DNA from: Acidobacteriota bacterium
GTDB taxonomy: Bacteria > Acidobacteriota > Blastocatellia > Pyrinomonadales > Pyrinomonadaceae
NCBI GenBank assembly: GCA_003223935.1
Contig: QHXQ01000044.1
Coordinates: 1 to 54,705 of the forward strand
Reading direction: 5' to 3'
DNA: 54,705 nt
Below the pieces are notes generated by a model, which worked only from the letters and a program-made list of their open reading frames with translations, was not told the DNA's origin and did no database searches. The position numbers were made by a program, and so were the translations under genes. Shown here piece by piece: positions 17,641 to 25,665 of this stretch (the first letter of the stretch is position 1; each line of letters starts with the position of its first letter).

Positions 17641-18018
17641 GTGACCTCGACCAGCACACAGAGCAATGCGATCAATCTCGGCCCGCGCGAGCAGCGCAAA
17701 CGCAGATTGATGGGCATCGTTGCTTTGACGGTCGGCGTCGGGCTGGCGTTCGGGTTGGTCGTCTTGGGCGCACCGCGCCCGGCGCGGCTCGCGGTCTTCT
17801 TTCCCATCTGGATGGCCGGCTTGGGTCTGTTTCAAGCGCGCGAGCGGACTTGCATCGCGCTGGCGGCGCGCGGCATGTGCAACATGGACGACGGCGAGCG
17901 GCGCATCGCAGACGAAAAATTGGCCGCCAAACTGCGCACCAAAGCGCGCCAGATCAACCGGCGCGCGCTCATCACCGCGTTCATTATCACCCTCGTAACT
18001 CTGGTCTTTCCCGGCTGA
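17641..18018 (+). CDS. Small three-helix membrane protein of the efflux operon, unknown function
   Basis: A 125-aa protein starting at GTG 17641, three bases after the previous stop. Three hydrophobic segments are visible (about 24-44, 50-66 and 108-124), with a charged cytoplasmic-looking loop between the last two (DDGERRIADEKLAAKLRTKARQ). Two Cys occur in the loop (TCIALAARGMC). No family is recognised; position suggests a part in the efflux operon. It is convergent with the DedA gene, the stops being only a few bases apart. Confidence 0.6.
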   Translation: MTSTSTQSNAINLGPREQRKRRLMGIVALTVGVGLAFGLVVLGAPRPARLAVFFPIWMAGLGLFQARERTCIALAARGMCNMDDGERRIADEKLAAKLRTKARQINRRALITAFIITLVTLVFPG

Positions 18019-18022
18019 ACCA

Positions 18023-18673
18023 TCAAGACGCGCTGTCAAGCAGTTGGCTCGAAGCCTTCGCTCTCGTTTCCGCTTGAGTTGGCGTACGCAAGAGCCGCAC
18101 AAGCTGCCAGCCCAAAATAAAGACGAACAGCAGCCCGACGATCATCCAAGTGAAATCACCAAAGAACTCGCTTACCACTTGTACGCTGCCACTGAAGAAT
18201 TTGCCGAGCAGGACATACAGAGCAACCCACAGAGCTTCGCCGAGTATGTCGTAGAGCAGAAAGCGCGGCCAAGGATAGCGCGTCGCGCCGCTCGTTAGAT
18301 TGACAAGTGGGCCGAGCGGCGTAAACAACCAACGAGTCAGGAACACACCTGCACCTTCCCAACGGCGCAACCAATGCTCCGCGCGTTTGAGTCGCCGTTC
18401 ACCGCCGGCCAGTCGGCTGACTCTTTGCGCCGCATGTTGTCCGCCCCAGCGCCCCAACGCATAGCCGAGGTTATCGCCGATGATCGCGCCTGCGCATGCC
18501 AGCACGAGCACAGGCCATAAGCCCAGTTCACCTTGCTCGACAAACGAACCGGCGGCGAGCAGTAGCAATGTCGCAGGTATGGGCAGACCGACCGACCCGA
18601 CGAGCAGGACGACGAACAGCGCGGGCGCACCGTACATTCCGAGCATGCTCAGAAAGTAGTCGTTGAAGTTCAC
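18023..18673 (-). CDS. DedA/SNARE-associated family membrane protein
   Basis: DedA proteins are polytopic inner-membrane proteins; several act as flippases for undecaprenyl phosphate or phospholipid. The 216-aa protein has the N-terminal re-entrant segment with GSVGLPIPATLLLLAAGSF, then GAIIGDNLGYALGRWGGQ, the conserved R.FTP.GP motif (TRWLFTPLGPLVNLTSGATRYPW), and a C-terminal membrane helix. Acidic Glu47 (FVEQGE) and the Arg pair are kept. It overlaps the upstream gene by 4 bases (ATGA), so the two are translationally coupled. Confidence 0.9.
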   Translation of the reverse strand: MNFNDYFLSMLGMYGAPALFVVLLVGSVGLPIPATLLLLAAGSFVEQGELGLWPVLVLACAGAIIGDNLGYALGRWGGQHAAQRVSRLAGGERRLKRAEHWLRRWEGAGVFLTRWLFTPLGPLVNLTSGATRYPWPRFLLYDILGEALWVALYVLLGKFFSGSVQVVSEFFGDFTWMIVGLLFVFILGWQLVRLLRTPTQAETRAKASSQLLDSAS

Positions 18674-19047
18674 GGCGGTGTGCCTCCGTGCGGTGGCGGC
18701 GCGGCCGAGGGCGGAGGGGGAAAGGATTGACGCGCGTGAACGATTGCCTCTTGCAATTCTACGATCAGTTGTTCAACTGGTCGGTTCTGTTCGCGTGCGA
18801 TCAATCGGAGTGGTCGCCGGTCGTGCGGGACGGGTGTTAGGCCGATGGCTTTGTAGAGTAGGTGCGGCGGCACACGATAAGAGTGCGCGACGTAAGGCAC
18901 GCTCATCCATGGACGGATCGGCTCATCACGATGACTATGCCAGTAGATCGCACGGCGCACCGTCCGCAGCCCAAAGAGAGCGGTGACAGATAACGCCAGC
19001 AGAAACGCCAACGCCACCAACCACTGTTGCCAACTAAGTCGTCGCAT
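18670..19047 (-). CDS. Membrane-anchored small protein upstream of dedA, unknown function
   Basis: About 125 aa from ATG 19047 (MRRLSWQQWLV); the frame extends to 19089. One N-terminal membrane helix (WLVALAFLLALSVTALFGL) is followed by a soluble, probably periplasmic part with SYRVPPHLLYKAIGLTP, LRLIAREQNRPVEQLIVELQEAI, and a Pro-rich end (FPPPPSAAPPPHG). The LYKAIGL...LRLIAREQNRPVEQLI part reads like a short helical repeat. The 4-base overlap with dedA argues for a shared role. Confidence 0.65.
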   Translation of the reverse strand: MRRLSWQQWLVALAFLLALSVTALFGLRTVRRAIYWHSHRDEPIRPWMSVPYVAHSYRVPPHLLYKAIGLTPVPHDRRPLRLIAREQNRPVEQLIVELQEAIVHARQSFPPPPSAAPPPHGGTPP

Positions 19048-19089
19048 CTTGCTACGCTTGCCGAGCAATTTGAGGAGGATGGCCCACAA

Positions 19090-19394
19090 TATATCGCATA
19101 TTCTGTTACCTGAACATCAGCCTGCCGTCTCCGCACACAAGCAGGTCAGTCCCACCCGCGCTAGCGGGCGGGTAGTCGCTGCGGCAAAACCCGCCCGCTA
19201 GCGCAGGCGGGACTGACTTAACTTTTCCTGCGCGCTTCTTCTCTCGCGCCGCGCCTTTCGGCTAGAATAGTGCCAGCGCCAGCCAGCGAAAGTATCATCC
19301 TCCCCTACGTGTCGTCTCGACAGACGCGCGCGGCTCATCGGCGCTCAGAGTTTGCTCTTATGAACCTCGATCAGCCGGAGACGTATAGATTTGC
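19090..19394 (+). other. 305-base gap before the FHA/cell-wall operon
   Basis: The gap is divergent, between the dedA partner and the FHA operon. It holds the hairpin at 19145-19217 and, near 19263, TAGAAT which could serve as a -10 with a poor -35. Nothing coding was recognised. Confidence 0.5.
19145..19217. repeat. 29-bp imperfect inverted repeat (REP-like hairpin)
   Basis: Arm 19145-19173 pairs with 19189-19217 with two mismatches; loop of 15 bases. The arms contain GCTAGCGGGCGGG (19160-19172), a 13-mer that also occurs at 54042-54054, and end in GTCAGTCCC/GGGACTGAC. The GC-rich, extragenic, palindromic form suggests a dispersed repeat. Confidence 0.75.
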
Positions 19395-20234
19395 ATGAGC
19401 GATAAAGCAGAGCAGAAAACGGGCGGCACAGGGCGCGACGAAGCTCTCGTCGAGCGCCTGTTCCGGCGCGTGCTCGACCGTGTCGGTGCGGTCGTGGATC
19501 GCAAACTCGGCCGCCAGCTTGAGACGCAGACGGGTTTTACCACCACGCGCCTGATCGAACGCATGAACCGTTTGCTTGACGAGCGCGTGCGCGACGACCC
19601 GAAGCGCGGGCGCATCGCGCCGCATCATCTCAAACTCAAGGTCGAATGGGGCACGCACTCGGAAGCGCCGCCCGACACAATCAAGGAGTTGGAGCATGAG
19701 GTCTTGGCCGCGGCGATTGATCACATCAACGATCATCGCCTGCGCACCCTCGCGCCTGTCGAGATCGAGACCGTCGTGGACATCTTCACAACCGGCATCG
19801 CAGTTGATCCGACTTACGGCGACTTTGAAGATGATCTGAAGCTGGAAGACGAAGCGCGGCAACGCGAAGCCGAAGGGCTGACGGCTGTGGACGTGCCGAA
19901 GGCTGACATCAAATCGCACGACGTGCTCTTGAGCGCGCGCGTCACCACGCCGGACGATACTCACGAAGCGCAGTTGCGCTTGCAGCCGGGCGGGCGGCGT
20001 CTGACTGTCGGGCGCGCCACCGATAGCGACTTGCATCTGGATCACGCGAGCGTCTCGAAGATTCACGCCGCGCTCATGCTCAACCGCGAAGGCACGCTCT
20101 TGGTTTCAGACACGGGTTCGACCAACGGCACATACATCAACGGCCGCCGCATCGCCTACGGTGAAGCGCGCCAGATCGAAGAGGGCGATGTCGTCGGCTT
20201 CGGCGATGTCGAGATAAGGTTTACGAAGGAGTGA
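19395..20234 (+). CDS. FhaA-like protein: FhaA N-terminal (DUF3662-type) domain plus FHA domain
   Basis: A 279-aa cytoplasmic protein. Residues 10-140 resemble the N-terminal domain of mycobacterial FhaA (VERLFRRVLDRVG, LIERMNRLLDERV, then a beta-rich VEWGTHSEAPPD). The C-terminal 90 residues are an FHA phosphothreonine-binding domain with GRATDSDLHLDHASVSKIHA and STNGTYINGRRI. It heads the cell-wall and kinase operon, so it probably reads the phosphorylation state set by the kinase and phosphatase downstream. Its stop lies at the edge of repeat A3. Confidence 0.85.
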   Translation: MSDKAEQKTGGTGRDEALVERLFRRVLDRVGAVVDRKLGRQLETQTGFTTTRLIERMNRLLDERVRDDPKRGRIAPHHLKLKVEWGTHSEAPPDTIKELEHEVLAAAIDHINDHRLRTLAPVEIETVVDIFTTGIAVDPTYGDFEDDLKLEDEARQREAEGLTAVDVPKADIKSHDVLLSARVTTPDDTHEAQLRLQPGGRRLTVGRATDSDLHLDHASVSKIHAALMLNREGTLLVSDTGSTNGTYINGRRIAYGEARQIEEGDVVGFGDVEIRFTKE

Positions 20235-20305
20235 TGAATGACAAGTGACGAGCTAGGACAAGTCTTTAACTTATCACTCGTCACTTGTCACTCATCGCTC
20301 GTCAC
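20231..20305. repeat. Intergenic word-repeat/inverted element, copy A3
   Basis: GATGAATGACAAGTGACGAG pairs with CTCGTCACTTGTCACTCATC (19 of 20), around the core GGACAAGTCTTTAACTTATC shared with A1 and A2. It begins at the stop of the FhaA-like gene and ends 7 bases before the PBP2 ATG, leaving no room for a clear ribosome binding site. Confidence 0.85.
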
Positions 20306-20312
20306 AGTTCTT

Positions 20313-22253
20313 ATGGCTATTCCTGAACGAGAACCGGCGTTGTTGAGTCTCGTCTATACGGCGGGGCTGGGGTTGTTGGCGGTGTGGCTGGCGCTGTCTC
20401 TAGTGCGCGGGATGCGGCGCAGGCGCTCGACCCTGGCGGCGGTCGCGCCGGCTGACTTGCCGACCGAAGTGCGCCAACGGCTCGGCGTGACGACGACTAA
20501 TCGCGGCCTCTATTGGCTGCGCTGGTTCTTCATCCTGCTCGCGCTCGCCGTCTTCGGCTTTCATCTTTACTGGGCGCAGTACGCGGCCGAGCGCAACGAG
20601 CGGTTCGAGGAGTTGAACTACAAAGACTTGCGTAATCGCCGGCTCGCAGAGTCAACCTTGCGCGGCTGGATTCTGGATCGCAGTGGCAAACTTGAGAACG
20701 CGCTCGCGCTCTACACACGCGGCCCGAACGGCGAGATCGTGCGCGCCTATCCGCTCGACCACGAGATGGCGCAACTGTTCGGCTCGGATCGCGGCGACCC
20801 CGGACTCGAACGCGCGCTCTTCGGCATTCAAAGCAACAACGCACCCGAAGCGATTGATCTTGCGCTCAACCACGACATCAAACAGCCCGCTAATCTGGAC
20901 GTGCGCTTGACGATTGATCGCGACATGCAGAAGACGGCCGTCGAACAGTTGCGCGACCGGCACGGCGCTGTCGTCGTACTTAACCCGCAGACGGGCGAAG
21001 TGCTGGCGATGTACAGCAATCCTTCATACTCCATCGAAGAGGTGCAGGACGAAGCCAACTGGATTCGCTTGGATGCCAACGAGCGCGACCGCCCGCTCGT
21101 CAATCGTGCTTTGCGCGCTTACTACATTCCCGGCTCAACCTTCAAGACAGTCGTCAGCATCGCCGCGTTTCTCAGCAACATGCAAGACTCGCAGTTCACC
21201 TGCACAGCCGCAGGCTATGTCGCCTCGCCCGGCTCGCCGCCCATCTTCGATAACGGTGGCACAGGCGAAGTGCATGGGCACATCCCGATTGATACTGCTT
21301 ATGAAGTCTCCTGCAATCAGTTCTTCGCGCAGATGGCCGTCAAGCTCGGCCCGGCGCGTTTGAAGCAAGCGGCGCAACTACTCGGCATCGGCACGTATGA
21401 TGATCCGGCTGATACGACGAAGGGGCGACGGCGGCCCGACATCTGGAACACGAGCAGCCCAACGGTTGCGCGTGCGCTCGCGCCGTCCGAATCGGCCATC
21501 GTGACGAATCCTAAGATGCGGACTTACGATCTGGCGCTCGAAGGTTTCGGGCAAGGTTATGCGGGGCAGATGACGCCTTTGCAGATGGCGATGGTCGCGG
21601 CGACGGTGGCGAACCTGCAAGGGCGTCTGATGAAACCGAAGATCGAGTTCAATCAACCACCCGCCGTCTTCAATCAAGTGTTGCGGCCCGAGCAAGCCGC
21701 GCAGATTCGGCGCATGATGGGCCTTGTGACGCAAGGGCCTTCGGGCACAGCCACATCTGTCTTTGCGCCGATCACGGCACAGGGACTGCTGACCGGCGGC
21801 AAGACCGGCACAGCCGAGAAGGAAGTGCCCGTTTACGATCCAAAGACCGGCGAACCAAAGAAGGTTAAAAAATACGAGCGTGATCGGAAAGGCAATATCA
21901 TCCGCGAGTATGAAGAGGTTGTGATTGATCACGAGCACAAGCGCGTGGACAGTTGGTTTCTCTGCGTCGCGCCGCTCGATTATCCGCAACTCGCCATCGC
22001 TGTCATCATCGAAGGCGGCGGCTACGGCGCGAAAGCCGCCGCCCCCGTCGCCGCCGCACTCGTCTTGAAAGCCCGCGACCTCGGCTTGCTCGGCAATACG
22101 CAAGCTCAACCGAGCGCACAACAGCAACAACAGCGCGCGCCACAGGCTCAGCAGCGACCTGCACAGTCTGCGACGCCACAACCGAAACAGACGCCGCTCG
22201 CAACGCCGCGCCCTAAAGCGACGCCGCGCGCCGCGCCGACGCGCAGCCCGTAG
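20313..22253 (+). CDS. Class B penicillin-binding protein (PBP2/PbpA-type transpeptidase)
   Basis: Cross-links peptidoglycan together with a SEDS polymerase (the next gene). The 646-aa protein has two hydrophobic segments near the N-terminus (LVYTAGLGLLAVWLALSL and WLRWFFILLALAVFGFHLY), a dimerisation-type region and a transpeptidase domain. The active-site motifs are present: SxxK in PGSTFKTV, SxN in SCNQF and KTG in GGKTGTAEKE. The C-terminus is a Gln/Pro/Ala-rich tail of about 50 residues. The start is ATG 20313; the 25 codons before it in frame are repeat A3. No ribosome binding site is visible, so translation may depend on coupling to the upstream gene. Confidence 0.93.
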   Translation: MAIPEREPALLSLVYTAGLGLLAVWLALSLVRGMRRRRSTLAAVAPADLPTEVRQRLGVTTTNRGLYWLRWFFILLALAVFGFHLYWAQYAAERNERFEELNYKDLRNRRLAESTLRGWILDRSGKLENALALYTRGPNGEIVRAYPLDHEMAQLFGSDRGDPGLERALFGIQSNNAPEAIDLALNHDIKQPANLDVRLTIDRDMQKTAVEQLRDRHGAVVVLNPQTGEVLAMYSNPSYSIEEVQDEANWIRLDANERDRPLVNRALRAYYIPGSTFKTVVSIAAFLSNMQDSQFTCTAAGYVASPGSPPIFDNGGTGEVHGHIPIDTAYEVSCNQFFAQMAVKLGPARLKQAAQLLGIGTYDDPADTTKGRRRPDIWNTSSPTVARALAPSESAIVTNPKMRTYDLALEGFGQGYAGQMTPLQMAMVAATVANLQGRLMKPKIEFNQPPAVFNQVLRPEQAAQIRRMMGLVTQGPSGTATSVFAPITAQGLLTGGKTGTAEKEVPVYDPKTGEPKKVKKYERDRKGNIIREYEEVVIDHEHKRVDSWFLCVAPLDYPQLAIAVIIEGGGYGAKAAAPVAAALVLKARDLGLLGNTQAQPSAQQQQQRAPQAQQRPAQSATPQPKQTPLATPRPKATPRAAPTRSP

Positions 22254-22311
22254 CTATGCAGCTTTGTGTCTCTTCATTTGATTTCGTGGTTAAGTTCTTA
22301 GCAATGTAATT

Positions 22312-24024
22312 ATGAAGAATCGCGCTTCATCACATCTGCTCGCCATCTTGGTGATCGTCGGCTTCGAGATAGCCGGCTACGTTGCGGTCACGCGCGCGGC
22401 TCTATTGCGTGGTTATCAACCGCCGGTTGCCAGCGCTGTGCGCGACATTCTCTTGTACGTGCCCGTCATCGCCATCCTGTTCTGGCTCGCGCGCGCGAAA
22501 CAATTCGCAGGTAATTGGACGCTTTACACGGCGGCGATCCTGCTCTTCTCCGTCGGGCTACTCGTGCAGTACAGGCTCTACAGCGATCCCGAATACAACT
22601 CGCGTAACAAAGCTGAGGCGCGCGCCGCGAAGACGCAGGTGTTGCGCCTGCGCTTCATCAATCAGAACTACGACGCGGCGAAGAAGCAGTTGATGGGCTT
22701 GCCGACCGACCCGCAGCAGGCCGAGGCCATGCTCGAACAACAAGCCGAAGCGCACGAATCAACCGTCAACGCGCGCAGCGTGCTGACGTCGGGACGTACA
22801 TGGATTCCGCTCTTGGCCTTCGCGGCGTTCGTGTTCGCTTATTCATGTTGCGTGCGCGATGATTTTCTGAACTGGGTGCAGCGCCACAGTTTCATCATCG
22901 TGCTCTTGACGCTTGTACCGCTCTCGGCGGCGGTCGTCACGTCAAGCGCGGGCAAGGCGCTCGGTAACATGACGCCTTGGGAACCATCGAAGATTCCCTT
23001 CCTCTTGGGCTTCGCAGGGATTTTAACGGCCTACTACCGCGACCTCGCCAAAACTTATTGGGGCTTGCCGCGCGCACAAGCGGTCATTCCGTTGCTGGCG
23101 ATGGCGGTCATTCCGTTCATCCCCTTCTTCGCGTTGAAAGACTTCGGGCAGATGCTCGTCTTTAGCGGCGCGTATGCGGTGCTCTATCTCGTCGCGGTGC
23201 GCCGTTGGCCGCAGTTGCTTCTCTTCGTCGGCTCGGTCGCGCTCGTCATCTCGATCCTTGTGGTCGGCGCGCTCCCATTGGACGTGCAAGAGAAAGTGCC
23301 GTTCCTGCCGACGCTCGCGCGCCCCGTCGCTACGGCTTTGCCCGCGCGCATACAACAGCGTTTCCATCTCTGGCTCGACGGCTTCGATCCGCCGCCGCCC
23401 AACGTCTGGTGGTGGAAGAAGGATTACGAAGAAGAGTTGGCCCACGATCCGAAGTTGAAGGAACTCGCAGCCGAGAGCGAGGCGATGCAGCACGCGGTCA
23501 ACGTGGACGTGTGGTTCGACCGCATCGCCTTTCAACCGGCGCAAGCGACCTTTGGCATCGCGTCGGGCAAGACGACGGGGCGCGGTCTCGGTCTCGGCTT
23601 TTCGGAAGTGATTCCGGTCGCCGATTCCGACTACATCTACGCGGCGATTGCCGAAGAACTTGGCTTGACGGGCGGCGCAATCGTCATCCTCACGATGATC
23701 GTCTTGGTCAGCGCGGGCGTGCGCACTTCGCTCGACGCGCGCGATATGTTCACCAAGCTGTGCGCCGCCGGATTGACTGCCTTCATCGGATTTCAAGCGC
23801 TCGTCAACATGGGCGGTATCACGCGCGCGCTGCCGATGACCGGCATCACTTTGCCCTTCGTCAGTCATGGCGGCTTCAGTCTGATCACGAGCTTCGCTAT
23901 GCTCGGCATGTTGATGGCCTTCTCGCATCGCAACGCACGCGACACGGCCGCCGTGCCCGCGCGTGCAACGCTGACCCCGACACGTACTGAGAGTGAATAC
24001 ACAACACCTTCTGCGGTTGAGTGA
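22312..24024 (+). CDS. FtsW/RodA/SpoVE family (SEDS) peptidoglycan polymerase
   Basis: Polymerises lipid II glycan strands and works with a class B PBP, here the preceding gene. The 570-aa polytopic protein has the SEDS signature parts: PFLLGFAGILTAYYRDLAK, LLAMAVIPFIPFFALKDFGQMLVFSG, GIASGKTTGRGLGLGF, DYIYAAIAEELGLTGG, and GGITRALPMTGITLPFVSHGGFS. It is longer than usual (about 400) because of an N-terminal membrane/soluble addition (about residues 90-145, a charged segment with AEARAAKTQ) and a hydrophilic insert near 360-400 (FDPPPPNVWWWKKDYEEELAHDPK) before the GRGLG loop. Confidence 0.92.
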   Translation: MKNRASSHLLAILVIVGFEIAGYVAVTRAALLRGYQPPVASAVRDILLYVPVIAILFWLARAKQFAGNWTLYTAAILLFSVGLLVQYRLYSDPEYNSRNKAEARAAKTQVLRLRFINQNYDAAKKQLMGLPTDPQQAEAMLEQQAEAHESTVNARSVLTSGRTWIPLLAFAAFVFAYSCCVRDDFLNWVQRHSFIIVLLTLVPLSAAVVTSSAGKALGNMTPWEPSKIPFLLGFAGILTAYYRDLAKTYWGLPRAQAVIPLLAMAVIPFIPFFALKDFGQMLVFSGAYAVLYLVAVRRWPQLLLFVGSVALVISILVVGALPLDVQEKVPFLPTLARPVATALPARIQQRFHLWLDGFDPPPPNVWWWKKDYEEELAHDPKLKELAAESEAMQHAVNVDVWFDRIAFQPAQATFGIASGKTTGRGLGLGFSEVIPVADSDYIYAAIAEELGLTGGAIVILTMIVLVSAGVRTSLDARDMFTKLCAAGLTAFIGFQALVNMGGITRALPMTGITLPFVSHGGFSLITSFAMLGMLMAFSHRNARDTAAVPARATLTPTRTESEYTTPSAVE

Positions 24025-24067
24025 AAGCAGAGAGCAGAGGGTAATAAGCTGAGAGCGAAAAACGGAG
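24023..24067. repeat. Purine-rich word-repeat spacer between FtsW and PP2C genes
   Basis: GCAGAGAGCAGAGGG and GCTGAGAGCG words fill the 43-base gap and start at the FtsW stop. Placement matches the other intergenic elements, although no inverted arm is obvious. Confidence 0.35.
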
Positions 24068-25627
24068 ATGAGTGAGCAAACTGCTGAAGTGGCGTTGGAG
24101 ACTGCGGCCGTCTCGGATCGCGGGCTAAGCGAGAAACGACCGCTCAACGAAGATTCTTATTTGCTCGACGCGGCGCGGCGCATCTTCGCCGTCGCCGATG
24201 GCGTGGGCGGCGCGGAGGCCGGCGAGGTTGCATCGCAGACGGCCGTGGACGTGTTGGACGAAGCGTTTCGCCATCACAAGACCGGCGACGACATAGAGGA
24301 CTTGATGGAGTTGGCCATCCAACGCGCCAATGCCTCGATCTATCAACTCGCACACGAGCAGCGCCACTTTGCGATGATGGCCACGACCATCGTTGCGCTC
24401 CATTTGGACGGCCGGCGCGCGACCTTCGGCCACGTCGGCGACTCGCGTCTCTATCGCCTCGCGTCCGACGGCACGCTGCACCGCGAGACCGAAGATCATT
24501 CTGTCGTCGAAGAAGAGGTACGTGCCGGGCGGATGACGGCCGAGCAGGCCGCCAATCATCCGAGTCGCAACGTGATCAGCCGCGCGCTCGGCGCGGAAGC
24601 GACGGTTGAAGTGGACATGAAGACTAGAGAGGTCGAAGACGGCACTGTCTTCCTGCTCTGCTCCGACGGCATCACGCGCCACATTCCAGACAAAGAATTG
24701 AGCGAGCTATTGCAGAGCGCGCCCACGCTCGAAGCCGCATGCGCCGAGATGAAACGGCGCTGCTACGAACGCGGCGCGGAGGACAATCTAACGGCCGTCG
24801 CCGTCCGCATCGGCGCGCGCGCGCGCACCGCGCCGGACGCGGCAACGCAAGCAACGGCCACATCGGCCGAAGATGAAGAGCGCACGATTCAAGGCGCGCG
24901 CGCGCGTCGTGCAAGTGCGGCCGCAGCCGACGGCGCGAATGCCGCGCCCCTGTTGCAACGCCCTTTCGCCAACGCAGGCACGGGCAGTAACTCGCGCGTC
25001 GTCGTGCCCGCGCCACAAGCTGATGAGCAGAAGCACCCAATGGCAAACAACAATCCGCGTGTCGCTGAGGCGCGCAGTCCGGTCGGGCGGGCCGGTCATT
25101 GGTTCGGCGTGCTGCTATTCGTCTTGGCTGCTGCGGCGCTCGCCTTCTATGGCGGGATACGTTATCAGAAGGCGCGCGCGGTCTTTGACAACAGTCAGAA
25201 CGCGAACACCGTCAGTCAGCCGACGCCGGACAATCCCGATGCTGATTTTGAACGACAGCGCCGCGCGGTGGACGCAAATCCGGGCGCGCTGGTGCAACAG
25301 TTCGCCGGTCAAGAGCTACATCAAGACCCGCAAGCGAGCGATCCGAGATTTCTCTACTTGTATGGCCGCGCCCTCCTGTTGACGGGTAAGCCGCAGGATG
25401 CGCTGAATAAGTTTGAGAAGGCGATCCAGTTGATGACGCAAAATCAAGGGTCGGCGAACAACCGTGATTCGTTGCGGATTGAGACGCGGATTGCAACGGC
25501 CGCAGCAGCTTTGAAATCTAAAGACCCGGCGGCCATTGATAGGGCCGCGCGCGATCTCGATGAAGTATTTCAACAGCAAAATGGCGTGAACGGCTTAGCG
25601 ACGCCCACGCCCGCGCCGTCACAATGA
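24068..25627 (+). CDS. PP2C-family Ser/Thr protein phosphatase with membrane anchor and outer domain
   Basis: Removes phosphates placed by the neighbouring Ser/Thr kinase. Residues 10-250 hold the PP2C motifs RPLNEDSYL, VADGVGGAEAGEVAS, FGHVGDSRLYRL, LCSDGITRHI and GAEDNLTAVAV, which include the metal-binding Asp residues. A low-complexity linker leads to a single membrane helix (WFGVLLFVLAAAALAFYGGIRY, about 348-369). An extracytoplasmic domain of about 140 residues follows, with a TPR-like stretch (FLYLYGRALLLTGKPQDALNKFEKAIQLM). Mycobacterial PstP has the same catalytic-TM-outside topology. Confidence 0.92.
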   Translation: MSEQTAEVALETAAVSDRGLSEKRPLNEDSYLLDAARRIFAVADGVGGAEAGEVASQTAVDVLDEAFRHHKTGDDIEDLMELAIQRANASIYQLAHEQRHFAMMATTIVALHLDGRRATFGHVGDSRLYRLASDGTLHRETEDHSVVEEEVRAGRMTAEQAANHPSRNVISRALGAEATVEVDMKTREVEDGTVFLLCSDGITRHIPDKELSELLQSAPTLEAACAEMKRRCYERGAEDNLTAVAVRIGARARTAPDAATQATATSAEDEERTIQGARARRASAAAADGANAAPLLQRPFANAGTGSNSRVVVPAPQADEQKHPMANNNPRVAEARSPVGRAGHWFGVLLFVLAAAALAFYGGIRYQKARAVFDNSQNANTVSQPTPDNPDADFERQRRAVDANPGALVQQFAGQELHQDPQASDPRFLYLYGRALLLTGKPQDALNKFEKAIQLMTQNQGSANNRDSLRIETRIATAAAALKSKDPAAIDRAARDLDEVFQQQNGVNGLATPTPAPSQ

Positions 25628-25665
25628 AACTGTTATTTTTAGAGTTGCAATTTTGCCCCACTTGA

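Noticed and set aside
23023..24147. Minus-strand 374-aa frame over the SEDS gene
   Set aside because: Arg/Asp/Glu/His-rich antisense product opposite membrane helices; no motif.
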